DNA from: Neoarius graeffei
Lineage: Eukaryota > Chordata > Actinopteri > Siluriformes > Ariidae
NCBI RefSeq assembly: GCF_027579695.1
Contig: NC_083577.1
Location: 31,733,198 to 31,797,197 of the forward strand
Reading direction: 5' to 3'
DNA length: 64,000 nt
The notes under the pieces are model-generated. The model had not been told where the DNA came from. It ran no database searches and was given only the letters and a program-made list of their open reading frames with translations. The translations under genes were made by a program, and so were the position numbers. Positions 1-60,335 of the stretch are shown here, one piece after another; the stretch's first letter is position 1; every line of letters begins with the position of its first letter.

Positions 1-16
1 TCTCTCTCTAATCCAG

Positions 17-3000
17 CCAGATCAACATTACTCCGTGAGCGCTTGGTGGAACTGGAGACGGAGATAGAGCGCTTCAGGAAAGAAAATGCAGCACTGAGCC
101 GACTCAGGCAGGAAAACAAAGAGTTTCAAGAGAACCTGTGGTACGGAACAATCCAAATTCATAAAGGATGCTTTTACATCATCAGTCTGATACCAGATAG
201 ATACCAATCTGTTTGCACAGTCTGAAGCTAAATTTATACTTTTAGTTTGGTTTCACACCAAATATAATTAACAAAAAATAGTTGCTGAGGAGTATGTAGG
301 CCTCTTGAGATTCTGGTCCATGTTGACTGATTTACATTAGAGTTCCTGCAGATCTTTCAGCTGCACTTTCATGCTGTGAATGTCGTGTTCTACTGGATTC
401 AGATCCAGTAACTGGGAAGGCCACTGAACTCATTGTCATGTTTATGAAACCAGTTTGAGATTACTTTTTTGCTTTGTGACATGGTGCATTCTCATGCTGG
501 AAATAGCTACTGGAAGATGGTAAAGGCCCGGTCCCACTGGCCGATGGACACAAAACGTATGCAAAAAGGACACAGCGGACAAGCAAAATTTCGGGGGTGG
601 CTCTATCTGTTTTCATCCACTCCAGAAATGGACAAAATTGGCGAAAATTTGCGAAAACAGAACGGAAAAGAACGGATGTGGGTAGTATATAGCGGGGATG
701 TTAAACGCATGTTCATAGGAAGCCTAGCGGATGGAAGCGGATGACAGCTCCGAAGGGGTTACCGGTGATAACTGAGAAGCGGATGCATAGTGGATGAAGG
801 GGATGCATCACGTACGCCTAACGGAAACAAAGGGGATGTTGCGCGGATGTATATCGGATGCAGACCGTTCACTGTGCATGCGGGGGGTATGAATTGCGTC
901 TGCTCCGCGGATATAAAGGGATGCAGCACGCACGCCGTCAGCATAAAGTGGAAAGACGTGCTGGCGGCTACATCGATACATCTCTACTACATCTCGTTTA
1001 AAAGTTTTGTGCAGCTCAAGACTTTTTGCGTGGATGAAATCACAGTGGACGGATGCTCGATGGATAGAGCGTATGAAGCACGTATGCAATGAGTACACAA
1101 CGGATGCATAGCGTTTTCCAACGGATAGCAAAGATTTTTTTACGTTTTACATTCTCTTTGCATCCGTAAGTGCAGTGGGACCGGGCCTTAAATTGTGACC
1201 ATGAAGGGATGCACACGGTCAGCAACAATACTCAAATAGTCTGTGGCATTCAAGCGATGATTGATTGGCATTAACAGACCAAAGTGTGCCAGGAAAACAT
1301 TCTCCACGTCATTACACCACATCCACCAGGCTGGACTGTTTACACAGGGCAGGGTGCGTCCATGCATTCATGCTGTTGGTACCAAATTCTGATCCTACCA
1401 TCCATGTGCCTCAGCAAAAATCAGATGAAACTGTCTGATGAATCTTATGTTTCAGTCTTCAACTGTCCAGTTGTGGTGAGCCTGTGCTCATTGCATCAGC
1501 AGCTTTCTGTTCTTGGCTGACAGAAATGGAACACAACATGGTCTTCTGTTTGTTGTAGCCCGTCCGTCTCAAGGTTTGACGTGCTGGGCTTTCGGAGATG
1601 CTTTTCTGCTCATGACAGTCATGTAGTGTGGTTGAGTTACTGCAACTTGAAACAGTCTGGCCATTCTCTATTGCTCTCTCTCAACAATAAGGCGTTTCCT
1701 TTTGCAGAACTGCTGCTCATCTCATCTCATTATCTCTAGCCGCTTTATTCTGTTCTACAGGGTCGCAGGCAAGCTGGAGCCTATCCCAGCTGACTACGGG
1801 CGAAAGGTGGGGTACACCCTGGACAAGTCGCCAGGTCATCACAGGGCTGACACATAGACACAGACAACCATTCACACTTACATTCACACCTACGGTCAAT
1901 TTAGAGTCACCAGTTAACCTAACCTGCATGTCTTTGGACTGTGGGGGAAACCGGAGCACCCGGAGGAAACCCACGCGGACACGGGGAGAACATGCAAACG
2001 CCACACAGAAAGGCCCTGAACTGCTGCTTATTGGATTTTTTTTTCCCCTTTAATCCATCATTCTGAGTAAACTCTGTGAAATCCCAGGAGATCAGCAGTT
2101 ATAGAAATACTCAAACCAGCTCCTCTGGCACCAACAATCATTCTCAAAATCTTTTCTTTTTTTTTGCCCCCCCCCCCCCACACACTGTTGATTGATTACC
2201 TGAATCTGCATGATTTTATGCAGTGCAAATGCTGCCCCATGATTGGCTGATTAGATAATCGCATGAATAAGTAGTTGTACAGGTGTTCCTAATAAAGTGT
2301 TCAGGGAGTGTATTTCACTGTTATAGTTGACCAGTTTATTACCTTGCAAAGTGGGTGTAAACATAACAGGCAGGGAAAATACAAAATTGTGCTGGACTCT
2401 GGTCCTTGAGGACTGGAACTGGGTAAAAAAAATTATGATTTCACTGTTAATTATGGAAAGCTGTGCAGAGTATAACTGCATGCTTACGTATGACTGAAGC
2501 TCATATTAAAATTGAGAGTTGATTTAAAGATTGGCTCGTTTAATTTGCTGTCTTTTGGTGACATTTTCTTATAGCAAGGAGAGAGCGGAGTTTCAACAGA
2601 ACATGGCAGATGAACTTGCCAAATGGGAAGAGTTTAAGCGTGAGGAAGGCCGGAAGCTCCAACGTGAGAAGAAGCTGTTTGAGAAACATGCAGCAGCTGC
2701 AAGGGCAAGACCTGACAAACAGGAACGAGATGAGATACAGGTTTCTGTTTCCACTATCTTTCATTCCTAATCTGTTCTTTAATATGCTTATGCCCAGCAC
2801 AATTCAGTGTACTCTTGAGTTTTAATTGTGTGTGTGTGTGTGTCAGTCTCTAAAACGGCAGCTAAACACTCTGCAGGAGGATTTAAGAAAACGAGATGCT
2901 CGCTGGACCAGCACACACAGCCGTCTCAGGCAGCAGATAGACACCCTCAGTGCAGAGAATGCTACTCTCCGAGACCAGGTCCGCACGCTGGAAAGACTTC

Positions 3001-3300
3001 GCCTTAGTACCTGGAAAAATGCTGAGTCTGGACGGGAGAAAGACAGAGGGAGGTCCAGTGCATCCAGCAATAGTAGTAACACCAGGACTACAAAATCCAA
3101 GGTGCAGAAAGAAAGCCCATCATCTTAACCTTGTCTGTTAGGAAAAATACAGTGGTTAATTCTGAGACTTTTGTGTTCCTAGAGCCCCTCTTCCAGTATT
3201 AAAAGCACCCCACCTGAGAACAGCAAGAAGATAGAAAGCCTAGAGGTTCAGAATCCTCCCAAAATTCCAGCCAAGTCCTCAAGCACCACATGCTCTACAG
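17..3300 (+). CDS. cenpj: CENPJ coiled-coil exons (four exons)
   Basis: Exons 17-140, 2575-2740, 2847-3101 and 3183-3300 encode a heptad-rich, highly charged segment. It includes [32 protein letters not shown] and [16 protein letters not shown], which match the conserved CENPJ coiled coil that drives dimerisation. The fourth exon turns into Ser/Pro/Thr/Lys-rich linker. The intron 141-2574 is filled by nested transposons. The acceptor of the 2847 exon is unusual: its polypyrimidine tract is replaced by a (GT)n run at 2827-2842 ending in CAG. Confidence 0.92.
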
Positions 3301-6300
3301 GTTTGAGAGGACTTTTTTTCTCCCCCCCCCTTCCATGCTTGGAGGAACAAATTAAATACCAATATGACATGCTGCCAAAATATAGATTTCCTCATACCAT
3401 GGTTATGGTGATAAGTCCAGAAACAGCCCCAGTATAAGACAAATTAAACATGAACCTGAACAGCTTCAGTAATTAGTAGGCATTTTGGAAAAACTAAGTT
3501 TCACAATGTACTATTTAACCGTTTATAGTGATGCGGCGGACACTTTTTCTAAGGCAAAGAGCCCTTTTCAAACTTGTGGGTTGTCAAAAGCAAAATAAAT
3601 GAAGTGTGTGGCTTTTGTCATGACCTCAGTAAATGGACCAGATGTTACCAATAACATCACCGGCACATATGAAACCAAACATTAGACCATGATATTCAAA
3701 AGAGTCAGTACACAAGAAACATTTATTTGTCACATATACATTACAGCACAGTGAAATTCTTTTCTTCGGTTGTTAGGAAGTTGGGGTCAGAGCACATGAT
3801 ATAGTGCCTCTGGAGCAGAGAGGGTTAAGGGCCTTGTGCAAGGGCCCAACAGTAGCAGCTTGGCAGTGCTAGGGCTAGAACCCCTGACCTTCAGATGAAC
3901 AATAACCCAGAGCCTGAACCACTGCCACAGTGGAATTGCGTAGACGGATCAGCAGCATATAGCCATGTTACATAAAGTAATCATAAATGCTGATGATTCA
4001 TACCATTTGTCTTGGGTGCGTCTCCTTTTCCTGAACTATGCTTTACAGGGTTTGTATCTCCATCAAACTATCCTCAATAGTTTATCCTACCCAGACATCA
4101 TTTGTTAGACAATAAAGTGGGATCTGGAACAGTGGCATTCCTGACATTTTTGGTCGTGTTGGGTATTATTATTATTTTTTTAATTGCAATTCATGTTTTC
4201 CTTGAGGAAAATGAAAATATTTAATGCATTGGAATAATGTTAAATTTAATGCCTCCTAATATGAATGTGCCTACCTGATTTTCCTCCAGATTGGCAAAAG
4301 GAGCCCTGTCCAGTGGTTGGTCAACACCACATCTCGGATGATTTAATAGTATCAGAGGTAAAGAGCTATGATCCTCAGCTAATCAAGAAGTCCACCCTCT
4401 CGCTCTTGGTGATGAGCATTTTTTTTTTTTTTAAATACAGAAGGCTGTTACAGTGACCTGAAACTTTAATATTCCCTCTCAGACATATTCGTATTTACCT
4501 TCCATGTGCTGTCCTCCCTCAGGAAGTGGACGGTCACAGGGACCTCACGGGGAAATCTGAACTTGAACAGGAAGAGATCGCGCACACAGATGGCAAGGTA
4601 TGAAAAACTAATTCAGGGGAATTGATTTGAGTGAGCAGATTTGCAAAAGTATGTAGTGCAGCTTTCCCCCCGCAAAGAAATCAAGAGCTGTTCTAATCAG
4701 TGGCTGTATAAATTAATGCATGCTCCAGCATGCAAATCGCACGTAAACCAAAGAAGGGCGTGTGCTGTTCAGGAACCGAGGTGTTATTTCTTGGCTTCCT
4801 TGAGGGGGGGGGTGGGGGGAGTGTGTACTTCTCTACTTTTCTGTTTAGCATTTTATGTAACTGCCATGCCAAACAATACAACATTCAAAATGTAGCCCTT
4901 AAAACATGGTCATACTTTTTTTTTTTTGGGTGACTATCAGATTGAAAAGATATTTCCTGATGGAGGACGACTTACAATTTTCCCTAACGGCACAAGGAAA
5001 GAAGTGTCTGCTGATGGACTGTCAGTCAGAGTCAGTTTTTTCAATGGGGACATCAAGGAGATAATGCCAGATCAAAGAGTGGTGAGGCACATTATTTCAC
5101 CAATTCTTAATATATTTAATTTTATAGCATTTCAAATTGGAAGTGCATTTGGAGTGAAGAGCCTCATCTGAATGGGCTCTTTCTGTCTGAGCAGCTTGCT
5201 GAGGGAAAGTGTATTTTAGGATTATTATATAGTGTATACATATTGCATGTACTGTGGGATTCTTCAATCAACTTGGGCTACATCCACACGACAACGGCAA
5301 TGAGATTTTTTTTTTTTTTTTTAAATATCGCGTCCACATGGGCAATGGATCAGTAAAATTTCAGGTTCATATGGCAACGCAACGCTTGCTGAAAACGATG
5401 CAATACACATGCCACACCTCTACGTGCGCTGTAAGACAGTCCCATCGGAGACACCAGAACAATAGAAGTACACGTATAAACCCCTTCTTCTGTAGCATCA
5501 GCCACATAAAGTTTTGATTATTAATCAGTAGCGTAAAACGAAAGACGCGGAAAGAGGAATGAACGGGGGTAGATGGAAGCCGGTACGCCAACATTCTGAT
5601 ATCCTCCAGAATTCTTTAATGGTCCGGAATAAATAGAATGCTACACGTTGATGGATTACTTTGTTCTTCTACGCCCTTTTTGAGGAATGTATTGTCGGAC
5701 TTAAACCAACATCTGAAGAGGTGAGATCGCTCCTTTTTTTTCTTTTCCTATTTTTGCTGGCGGGATTGTTTTTGGTAACCGGGCGGTGCGCGGTTTGGTA
5801 CTGCTTCCGCAGTGTTTGGACTAAAGACTCTGCCCTAAGGGCTATTCTCTCTCTCTCACTTTGCACCATTACACAATAAATATTCACAGTGAAAAATATT
5901 TTGTAAGCGCGTTTCATGAACCAAGTTATAGGATTTGTTGACAACTCGCATCGAGTTCATTACACTTCCACCCAGTGTGAAGCACTGACAGTCATGTGGT
6001 TGTGATGTCATCGTAAACAAATCCGTTCTACTCATCCAGACGACTTCGCAACGGGGCCGTTGCCAAATTTTTCTACCCTGGAACCCGTTCTCAAAAGATT
6101 TCGTTTTGGGGCACCCAAAACGCCGGTGCCGTGTGGATGCCAGGCCGAAACAATAAACAATTTTATCAGATTCACCTGAATCCGTTGCCGTGTGGACAGG
6201 GCCTTAGTGGTTGTGTAGCACTTATTACTCACATGAATGTTTATTGCAGGACATGTTAAATCTTTATTACCTGGAATTCTAACCCTTTCCTCATGAATTT

Positions 6301-6937
6301 CAGATTTATTATTACGCACAAGCTCAAACCACACACACGACGTACCCTGATGGGCTGGAAGTGCTTCAGTTCCCAAACAACCAGATAGGTAAATCCTTAT
6401 TTCTGTAGGAAACTGATGAAATAGGAGGGCAGCGGTTGCATTTCTAAAAGCTCAAGTCCTGTTGACTCTGTATTTCAGAAAAACACTTCATAGATGGCCA
6501 TAAGGAAATCATATTTCCTGATCAGACTGTGAAGAATCTCTATCCAGATGGAAGAGAGGAGTGTGCGCTCATTGATGGTACAATAATACAGCAAAACCCG
6601 TAAGTACATCCATGTTCTTTTAAAGAACCTTCAATGGTGCAGTGTTATTAGAGCAGACATAACTTTGAAACATGTGGTATTTTCATTTACAAGCTCTGCT
6701 ACTGTTACTAAAAGTTTGTTCAGTTATGCATGGTTCTTTCTTAGGGATGGCACTAAGCAGATCCAGTTCAACACGGGTCAGCGGGAGCTGCATACTGCAG
6801 AATTTAAGAGACGGGAATACCCTGATGGCACAGTTAAAACTGTTTACTCGGATGGCCGACAGGAGACCCGCTACCCCACTGGCCGTGTGAGGCTCAAAAA
6901 CCCTGAAGGACATGTCATCTTGGACACCAAAGCCTAA
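17..6937 (+). CDS. cenpj: CENPJ (CPAP/SAS-4) C-terminal half, 10 exons
   Basis: CENPJ is a centriole assembly scaffold that controls procentriole length and binds STIL, tubulin and pericentriolar proteins. I place coding exons at 17-140, 2575-2740, 2847-3101, 3183-3300, 4290-4357, 4523-4597, 4941-5081, 6304-6388, 6479-6599 and 6745-6937. All introns are GT-AG and codon phase is kept at every junction (for example 140/2575 is phase 2 and 6599/6745 is phase 2). The encoded order is a long coiled coil, a low-complexity linker and the glycine-rich TCP10 C-terminal repeat domain, as in vertebrate CENPJ. The tubulin-binding N-terminal part lies left of the window. The first exon probably starts after the CAG at 14-16, because a pyrimidine tract precedes it. 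The gene is convergent with RNF17. Confidence 0.95.
524..1188. mobile_element. PIF/Harbinger-type MITE, TAA duplication
   Basis: The ends are inverted: AGGCCCGGTCCCACTG at 524 and its complement ending at 1188. A 3-bp TAA lies on each side (521-523 and 1189-1191), the TWA target duplication typical of PIF/Harbinger. The interior is rich in GGATG-type short motifs and has no credible transposase. It sits inside a Tc1-like element, so it inserted later. Confidence 0.85.
1718..2017 (-). mobile_element. tRNA-derived SINE, 5'-truncated
   Basis: This is a copy of the roughly 370-bp SINE seen complete at 44152-44522. It is flanked by an 11-bp direct repeat GAACTGCTGCT (1707-1717 and 2018-2028). The tRNA-like head is missing, so this copy is 5'-truncated, as expected for L1-type retrotransposition. 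The tail consists of CATCT repeats. Confidence 0.88.
3715..3935 (-). mobile_element. SINE of a second tRNA-derived family
   Basis: On the minus strand, a tRNA-like head with A-box-like TGGTTCAGGCTCTGGG and B-box-like GGTTCTAGCCC is followed by a tail containing CAGTGAAATTC (plus sense) and GTCACATATACATTACAGC. The same tail occurs at 7885-7930. The copy is diverged and lies in the CENPJ intron between 3300 and 4290. The remaining bases of that intron show nothing recognisable. Confidence 0.6.
4290..4597 (+). CDS. cenpj: CENPJ linker exons
   Basis: Two short exons, 4290-4357 (68 nt) and 4523-4597 (75 nt), keep phase with their neighbours. They encode an acidic, weakly conserved stretch (DDLIVSE, then [13 protein letters not shown]) that leads into the TCP10 domain. 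The HTDGK end joins directly to IEKIFPDG in the next exon, which is the first repeat of the domain. These are the least conserved exons, so identification rests on splice phase and position. Confidence 0.8.
4941..6937 (+). CDS. cenpj: CENPJ TCP10 C-terminal (G-box) domain
   Basis: Exons 4941-5081, 6304-6388, 6479-6599 and 6745-6937 encode the repeated beta-strand pattern of the TCP10_C or G-box domain. Examples are [64 protein letters not shown] and [16 protein letters not shown]. In the family this domain forms an extended single-layer beta sheet that binds STIL. The stop codon is at 6935-6937 after DTKA. The 6304 exon encodes [16 protein letters not shown], which is nearly invariant among vertebrates. 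No frame damage is visible, so the gene looks functional. Confidence 0.96.
5272..6205. mobile_element. MITE with CCACACG-type inverted ends
   Basis: The left end GGGCTACATCCACACGACAA and the right end (complement GGCCCTGTCCACACGGCAA) are imperfect inverted repeats of more than 20 bp. The interior has a 17-base T run and short ORFs only. It fills most of the CENPJ intron 5082-6303. The superfamily is uncertain (hAT or Harbinger). Confidence 0.6.
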
Positions 6938-7052
6938 GAGAAACAGTGAAGTTTGGTGGAAAGGAAAAACTGTGTCAAAAGTGGGAAAAACAAATGTGTG
7001 TTTTTATATTAACTAATAGCTGTTAATTTATTTGTAGTGTACATTTTTGTAA

Positions 7053-7058
7053 AATAAA
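7053..7058 (+). terminator. CENPJ polyadenylation signal
   Basis: A canonical AATAAA lies 116 bp after the CENPJ stop codon, in an A/T-rich 3' UTR. It is the first such hexamer downstream and the likely end of the short transcript. Confidence 0.6.
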
Positions 7059-7189
7059 TATCCACTAAATTAACCAAAGCTTCTCCAATTAACAGGAATT
7101 TACTTATTCTGTAACAAGCATAGAAACTACAATAAGTCTGAACATTAACATACAACAAAGGAAGCACTAAGCAAGGCTAAAAAGTTCTA

Positions 7190-9064
7190 GTGGTGCTTGA
7201 AAGTTTGTGAACCCTTTAGAATTTCCTATATTTCTGCATAAATATGACCTCAAACATCAGATTTTCACACAAGTCCTAAAAGTAGATAAAGAGAGCCAAG
7301 TTAAACAAATGAGACAAAGATATTGTACTTGGTCATTTATTGAGGAAAATGATCCAATATTATATCTGTGAGTGGCAAAAGTATGTGAACCTCTAGGATT
7401 AGCAGTTAAGTTGAAAACACCTGACTAATTTCACCTTCAAATCAATGGGATGACAATCAGGTGTGAGTGGGCACCCTGTTTTAAAGTACAGGGATTTATC
7501 AAAGTGATCTTCACGAAACGTTTGTGGAAGTGTATCATGGCATGAACAAAGATTTCTGAGGACCCCAGAAAAAGCGTTGTTGATACTCATCAGGCTGGAA
7601 AAGGTTACAAAACTCTCTCTAGACTCCACAATCCGATTGTGTACAAATGGAGGAAATTCAAGACCATTGTTACCCTCCCCAGGAGTGGACGACCAACAAA
7701 GATCACTCCAAGAGCAAGGCATGTAAGTTAGCAAGGTCACAAAGGACCCCACGATAACTTCTAAGCAACTGAAGGCCTCTCACATTAGCCAATGTTAACG
7801 TTCAGGAGAACACTGAACAACAATGGTGTGCATGGCAGGGTAGCAAGGAGAAAGTCACTGCTCTCCAAAAAGAAACTTTTTTTTTTTTGTCACATGCACA
7901 CTTTAAGCACAGTGAAATTCATCCTCTGCATTTAACCCATCTGAAGCAGTGAATACACACACACACACACACTCAGAGCAGTGGGCAGCCACACCATAGC
8001 ACCTGGGGAGCAGTCAGGGATTAGGTACCTTGCGCAAGGGCACCTCAGCCCAAGGCTGCCCCAACCTAACTGCATGTCTTTGGATTATGGGAGAAACCGG
8101 AGCACCCGGAGGAAGCCCATGCAGACACGGGGAGAACATGCAAACTCCATACTGAAAGGCCCTCGCCGGCCACTGGGTTCGAACCCGGAACCTTCTTGCT
8201 GTGAGGCGACCGCACTAACCACTACACCACCGTGCTGCCTATTGCTGCTCAGCTGCAGTTTGCTAAAGATCACATGGACAAGCCAGAAGGCTATTGGAAA
8301 ATTTTGTGGATGGATGAGACCAAAATAGAACCTTTTTGGTTTAAATGAGAAGCATTATATTTAGAGAAAGGAAAACGCTGCATTCCAGCATAAGAACCTT
8401 ATCCCATCTATGAAACATGGTGGTGGTAGTACCATGGTTTGGGCCTGTTTGCCATCATTGATGAAACAATGAATTCTGAATTATACCAACGAATTCCAAA
8501 GGAAAATGTCAGGACATCTGTCCATGAACTGAATCTCAAGAGAAGGTGGGTCATGCAGCAAGGCAACGACCCTAAGCACACAAGTCATTCTACCAAAGAA
8601 TGGTTAAAGAAGAATAAAGTTAATGTTTTGGAATGGCCAAGTCAAAGTCCTGACTTTAATCCAATGGAAATGTTGTGGAAGGACCTGAAGCGAGCAGTTC
8701 ATGTGAGGAAACCCATCAACATCCCAGAGTTGAAGCTGTTCTGTACGGAGGAATGGGCTAAAATTCCTCCAAGCCGGTGTGCAGGACTGATCAACAGTTA
8801 CCGGAAACGTTTAGGTGCAGTTATTGCTGCACAAGGGGGTCACGCCAGATACTGAAAGCAAAGGTTCACATACTTTTGCCACTCACATATGTAATTTTGG
8901 ATCGTTTCTCAATAAATAAATGACCAAGTATAATATTTTTGTTTCATTTGCTTAGCTGGGTTCTCTTTATCTACTTTTAGGACTGTGTGAAAATCTGATG
9001 TTTTAGGTCTCATTTATGCACAAATATAGAAAATTCTAAAGGGTTCACAAACTTTCAAGCACCA
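7190..9064 (+). mobile_element. Tc1/mariner element, interrupted by a SINE
   Basis: Inverted ends of roughly 200 bp begin GTGGTGCTTGAAAGTTTGTG on the left and end with the complement at 9064, flanked by TA. The plus-strand transposase is fragmentary upstream, but its C-terminal part is open at 8439-8855, ending GGHARY. The motif NDPKHT is present, but the preceding catalytic Asp is Gly (QQGNDPKHT). The PMEMLW motif keeps the third acidic residue. The element is therefore inactive. A SINE sits at about 7876-8241. Confidence 0.85.
7876..8241 (-). mobile_element. Mosaic tRNA-SINE inside a Tc1 element
   Basis: The minus-strand head has an A-box (GTGGTGTAGTGGTTAGTG), a B-box (GGTTCGAACC) and the same GGTGCTCCGGTTTC segment as the 44152 SINE. 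The 3' half differs and resembles the SINE at 3715-3935 (tail GTCACATGCACA, CAGTGAAATTC), and it ends in oligo-A. An internal (AC)n run lies at 7954-7972. It looks like a family built from two SINE halves. Confidence 0.75.
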
Positions 9065-9066
9065 TA

Positions 9067-10331
9067 GTAAGTCAGAAAACGTGACCAAGTCTGTACAGAG
9101 GCCACTTTATGTTCAGCCTTGCTAATTAATAAAAGTAGGCTTTCCTATTAAGAAAACACCCACAATTTATTGGAGACCCTGACCAAGCTCATTAAGTTCA
9201 CAGTAAAGTGGTGGCTCCATTATAGAATTTCTGTAAGTCATGTATAATTGATCTATACAGGTAAACTGAAACCACTGCCTCAAGCAGCATTGTTACAAGT
9301 ATTACAAGACAGGACATACACTTATTTTATTGTAAATGAATTGTAGGTACCTTGCAAATATCAAGCTCACTGAATTTTCTGTGAAGTGCTGCACTGCATT
9401 AATATTTCAAAAGTACTAGCCTTAATGCATATGCAAAGAAAAATCTACGTTAAACATTTACATTGTCTTTCACTTAGTGTACAGAAGGAAAAGCTATAAA
9501 ACCCAACTACTGTGAAGGCTTACAAGTTTCCTTCCTCATGTGGACATTTTACCCCACACTGCATCAAATTATACTAGCTTCATCTCCTGCAAGGAAAATG
9601 CATGAATTTCCCCCTATGGAGGATTAATAAAAAGTTTATTGTACAGGAAACATGAGAAATGCAAAGGCATAGCAGCAATATAGGTGGCTCACTGTAAATT
9701 AAAATCAGAATCAGTCTCATTAAAACTTTTTCCATCCTTACTAATTAATAAATCTGGACCCTCAATTTATTCAATATACTGACCAAGCTATTTTCATTAT
9801 AATTAGTCTCATAGGGCATCCTTTTTTTTTTTTTTAGTTCATGTCAAATTGCAAGGGTACAGCTTCCTTAAGGATTTAAAGCTGGGTGCTGACTGCACCA
9901 TTCTAAAAAGACACTGATCATCTTCTGAAGCTTTACCACTGCTTTCCAAGATGCTAAACTGACATGCAAAAGTATGACGCATTTGTGGTCCAGAACACTG
10001 TTCTACAGTCTGGAGTCCAACAACGCAGTGAAACACATTAAAATATGCTAAACACAGACCAACTTTGTACTTGTAATCCAAGAGATGTCCACTCAAGCTG
10101 GTTGCAAGAAGACCTGAGTAGCCTAGCAACCTGATATTACTTGATATTTGATTGAATAAATCCATTTTATTTATTAAATCAGATGGACACTTTAGTTGAA
10201 TGTTATCCACTTATGATTACAGATTGCCACTAAAAGACTGGGAGTGAAGATTTGTTTAAAAATTATTTAAGCATTTATAGTGGTCTAAGGAATCCATCTA
10301 TGAAATGGGGGGAATGACAATGAAAAAAAAA

Positions 10332-10373
<42 letters not shown>

Positions 10374-10602
10374 GTTTCAATTTGGGACTAATATGCAGGT
10401 CGGCAACATGTGGAAAAGGCCGTTTCTGAGGCAAGGGGAAGGCTTTTCCAGATTCTCGAGGCAAAGTCACTGCATCATTCAGAAACAAGGATATATATAT
10501 ATATATATATAAAAAAAAATGTGTGTATATTTTTTATATATATTAGTGTGTATATTTTATATATAGATATATATATACACACTTTATATATATATATAAA
10601 AA

Positions 10603-10660
<58 letters not shown>

Positions 10661-11700
10661 CACACACACATCAATACCTGAAGAGTACATTTGTGTGGGT
10701 TTAAAAAAAAAAAAAAAAATTGGTGTAGTGGCGATATTGCACCCAGATAACTGAGCATTTGGCAAATGTTTTTGTGTGCTTTATAGATTTGGAATGTACA
10801 TAGTCAAAAAAAAAAAAAAAAAAAAAATCACTCAATTCACTGAAGCATAGAAACATGAAGTTTTAACACAAGGGATTTACTTATTACCGAACAAGCATAA
10901 AGACATGGACATAACATACAGGAACAATACTGCAACTAAGGCCAAAAGTAAAACATTAAATCAGAAAATATGACCTTGCCATCCTTTCAGGGGTCACTTT
11001 ATCATCTTTGTCTTTTCTACTTGATAACACTGGGCCTTCCTTTAAGAAAACAGTGCCCACAATTTACTGGATACGTAGAGTTCACAAGAACTTTACGCCT
11101 CCATTATGGAAGTTCTTTAAGTAATGTGCACTTGCGTCACAAACAAACTGAGACCGCTGCCTCAAACAAAAGGTAAGAAGACTGAACAAAGCTAAGGTTA
11201 TGGGTTTTACATGTACTTATTTGGGCCAAGTTAATGATTAAAATCATTATACCGTAATGCCTTTGCAATTGATGAATTGCAAATGAATTCAAATTATGTT
11301 GAAAATGTAAAATGACATGCAAATATTAACACTACTTAATACATTTTTCTTCCACACTGATACAGATAAAATCCAACTACTTAAATGGAGCTGTAAGGTG
11401 TATCCATCAAGTTGTAGGCATGTTTCCTTTATCTGGCCATATTAAACTAAACTGTGCACCAAAAGCAAAAAAGCTTTTCATTGCCTCTCCAGGGATCTGC
11501 ATTAACTTAAAATACCAACATCAAAATAAACTCAACAACAAAAGGGTAAGAACATAAAACTGTCTTTCTGAAGCTGCATTTTCAGCAGTACAACCTGTAC
11601 AGCAGATAAAACACAAAATCAGTGTTACATATTGAAATTCTTAAAGCCTTTGCATAAAATATTAATACAAAATTATTCTTGTCACTAACCGTGTACTCAC
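9067..11700. repeat. Diverged local duplication between CENPJ and RNF17
   Basis: The segments 7083-7189 plus 9067-9560 resemble 10858-11440. They share, in order, TTACTTATT..AACAAGCATA, GGCCTTCC-type and AAGAAAACA..CCCACAATTTA, TTCACA..TCCATTATGGAA, CTGAGACCGCTGCCTCAA-like and AACCCAACTACT-like blocks. A third partial copy lies near 9690-9800. No gene is recognised in this stretch; part may be RNF17 3' UTR. The second copy has no Tc1 element at the matching site. Confidence 0.6.
10335..10672. repeat. Compound (AT)n/(AC)n microsatellites
   Basis: Long TA runs at 10335-10360, 10489-10512 and 10607-10656 alternate with ACAC and GTGT tracts. The ORFs here are artefacts of low complexity (runs of Y and I). 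Confidence 0.95.
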
Positions 11701-11705
11701 TTTCT

Positions 11706-59958
<48,253 letters not shown>

Positions 59959-59994
59959 CTGACATGATGAAACAACCAAGTCACATACATGGAG

Positions 59995-60335
59995 GATATC
60001 ACATGGTGGCACAAAGATATGAAGTTCATCTTCGAGTGGTGAACATCTTCACGTGTGAGCGAAGCAAACAAAGTGAAATACTTTTCAACACAAGATAAAC
60101 TTCATATCTTTGCACCACCATGTAAACGTTCTTTATTATATAGACACATTCACAAGAAAAAAAAAAAAATACGCAACTTAATCAAAAGAATTTTAATTTT
60201 GATCCGGTTCACCATTTTGACCATGCATCAAAATGACAGAGTGAAGATATCAGGAAACGCGTCACTCAAGTCTGGGATGTATTTCGTATGAAAAATACGA
60301 GTTTTTCAAGATGAGAAGATAAACTTCAAATCTTC
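59995..60335. repeat. Repeat family with AAGATATGAAG inverted motifs
   Basis: GGTGGCACAAAGATATGAAG (60004) and its inverse (GATAAACTTCATATCTTTGC, 60093) flank a short core, and a further copy GATAAACTTCAAATCTTCAA is at 60320. It is related to 57665-57800. Confidence 0.6.

Larger units (their letters stand above)
285..2312 (-). mobile_element. Decayed Tc1-like element in CENPJ intron
   Basis: Read on the minus strand, this starts near 2312 with the end motif TTTATTAGGAACACC. It continues through recognisable but stop-ridden transposase sequence, including fragments such as [21 protein letters not shown] and an NP-E-like DDE region near 400. The family is a widespread fish Tc1/mariner-type element. 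It has been interrupted twice, by a Harbinger MITE at 524-1188 and a SINE at 1718-2017. No intact ORF remains. The ends are approximate because the terminal repeats are degraded. Confidence 0.7.

Noticed and set aside
469-1228. ORFs of 60-107 codons on both strands near 0.5-1.2 kb
   Set aside because: They lie in a Harbinger MITE rich in GGATG repeats; no protein motif is seen.
10410-10765. ORFs of 96-114 codons in the AT microsatellite
   Set aside because: These are runs of Tyr and Ile encoded by (TA)n.
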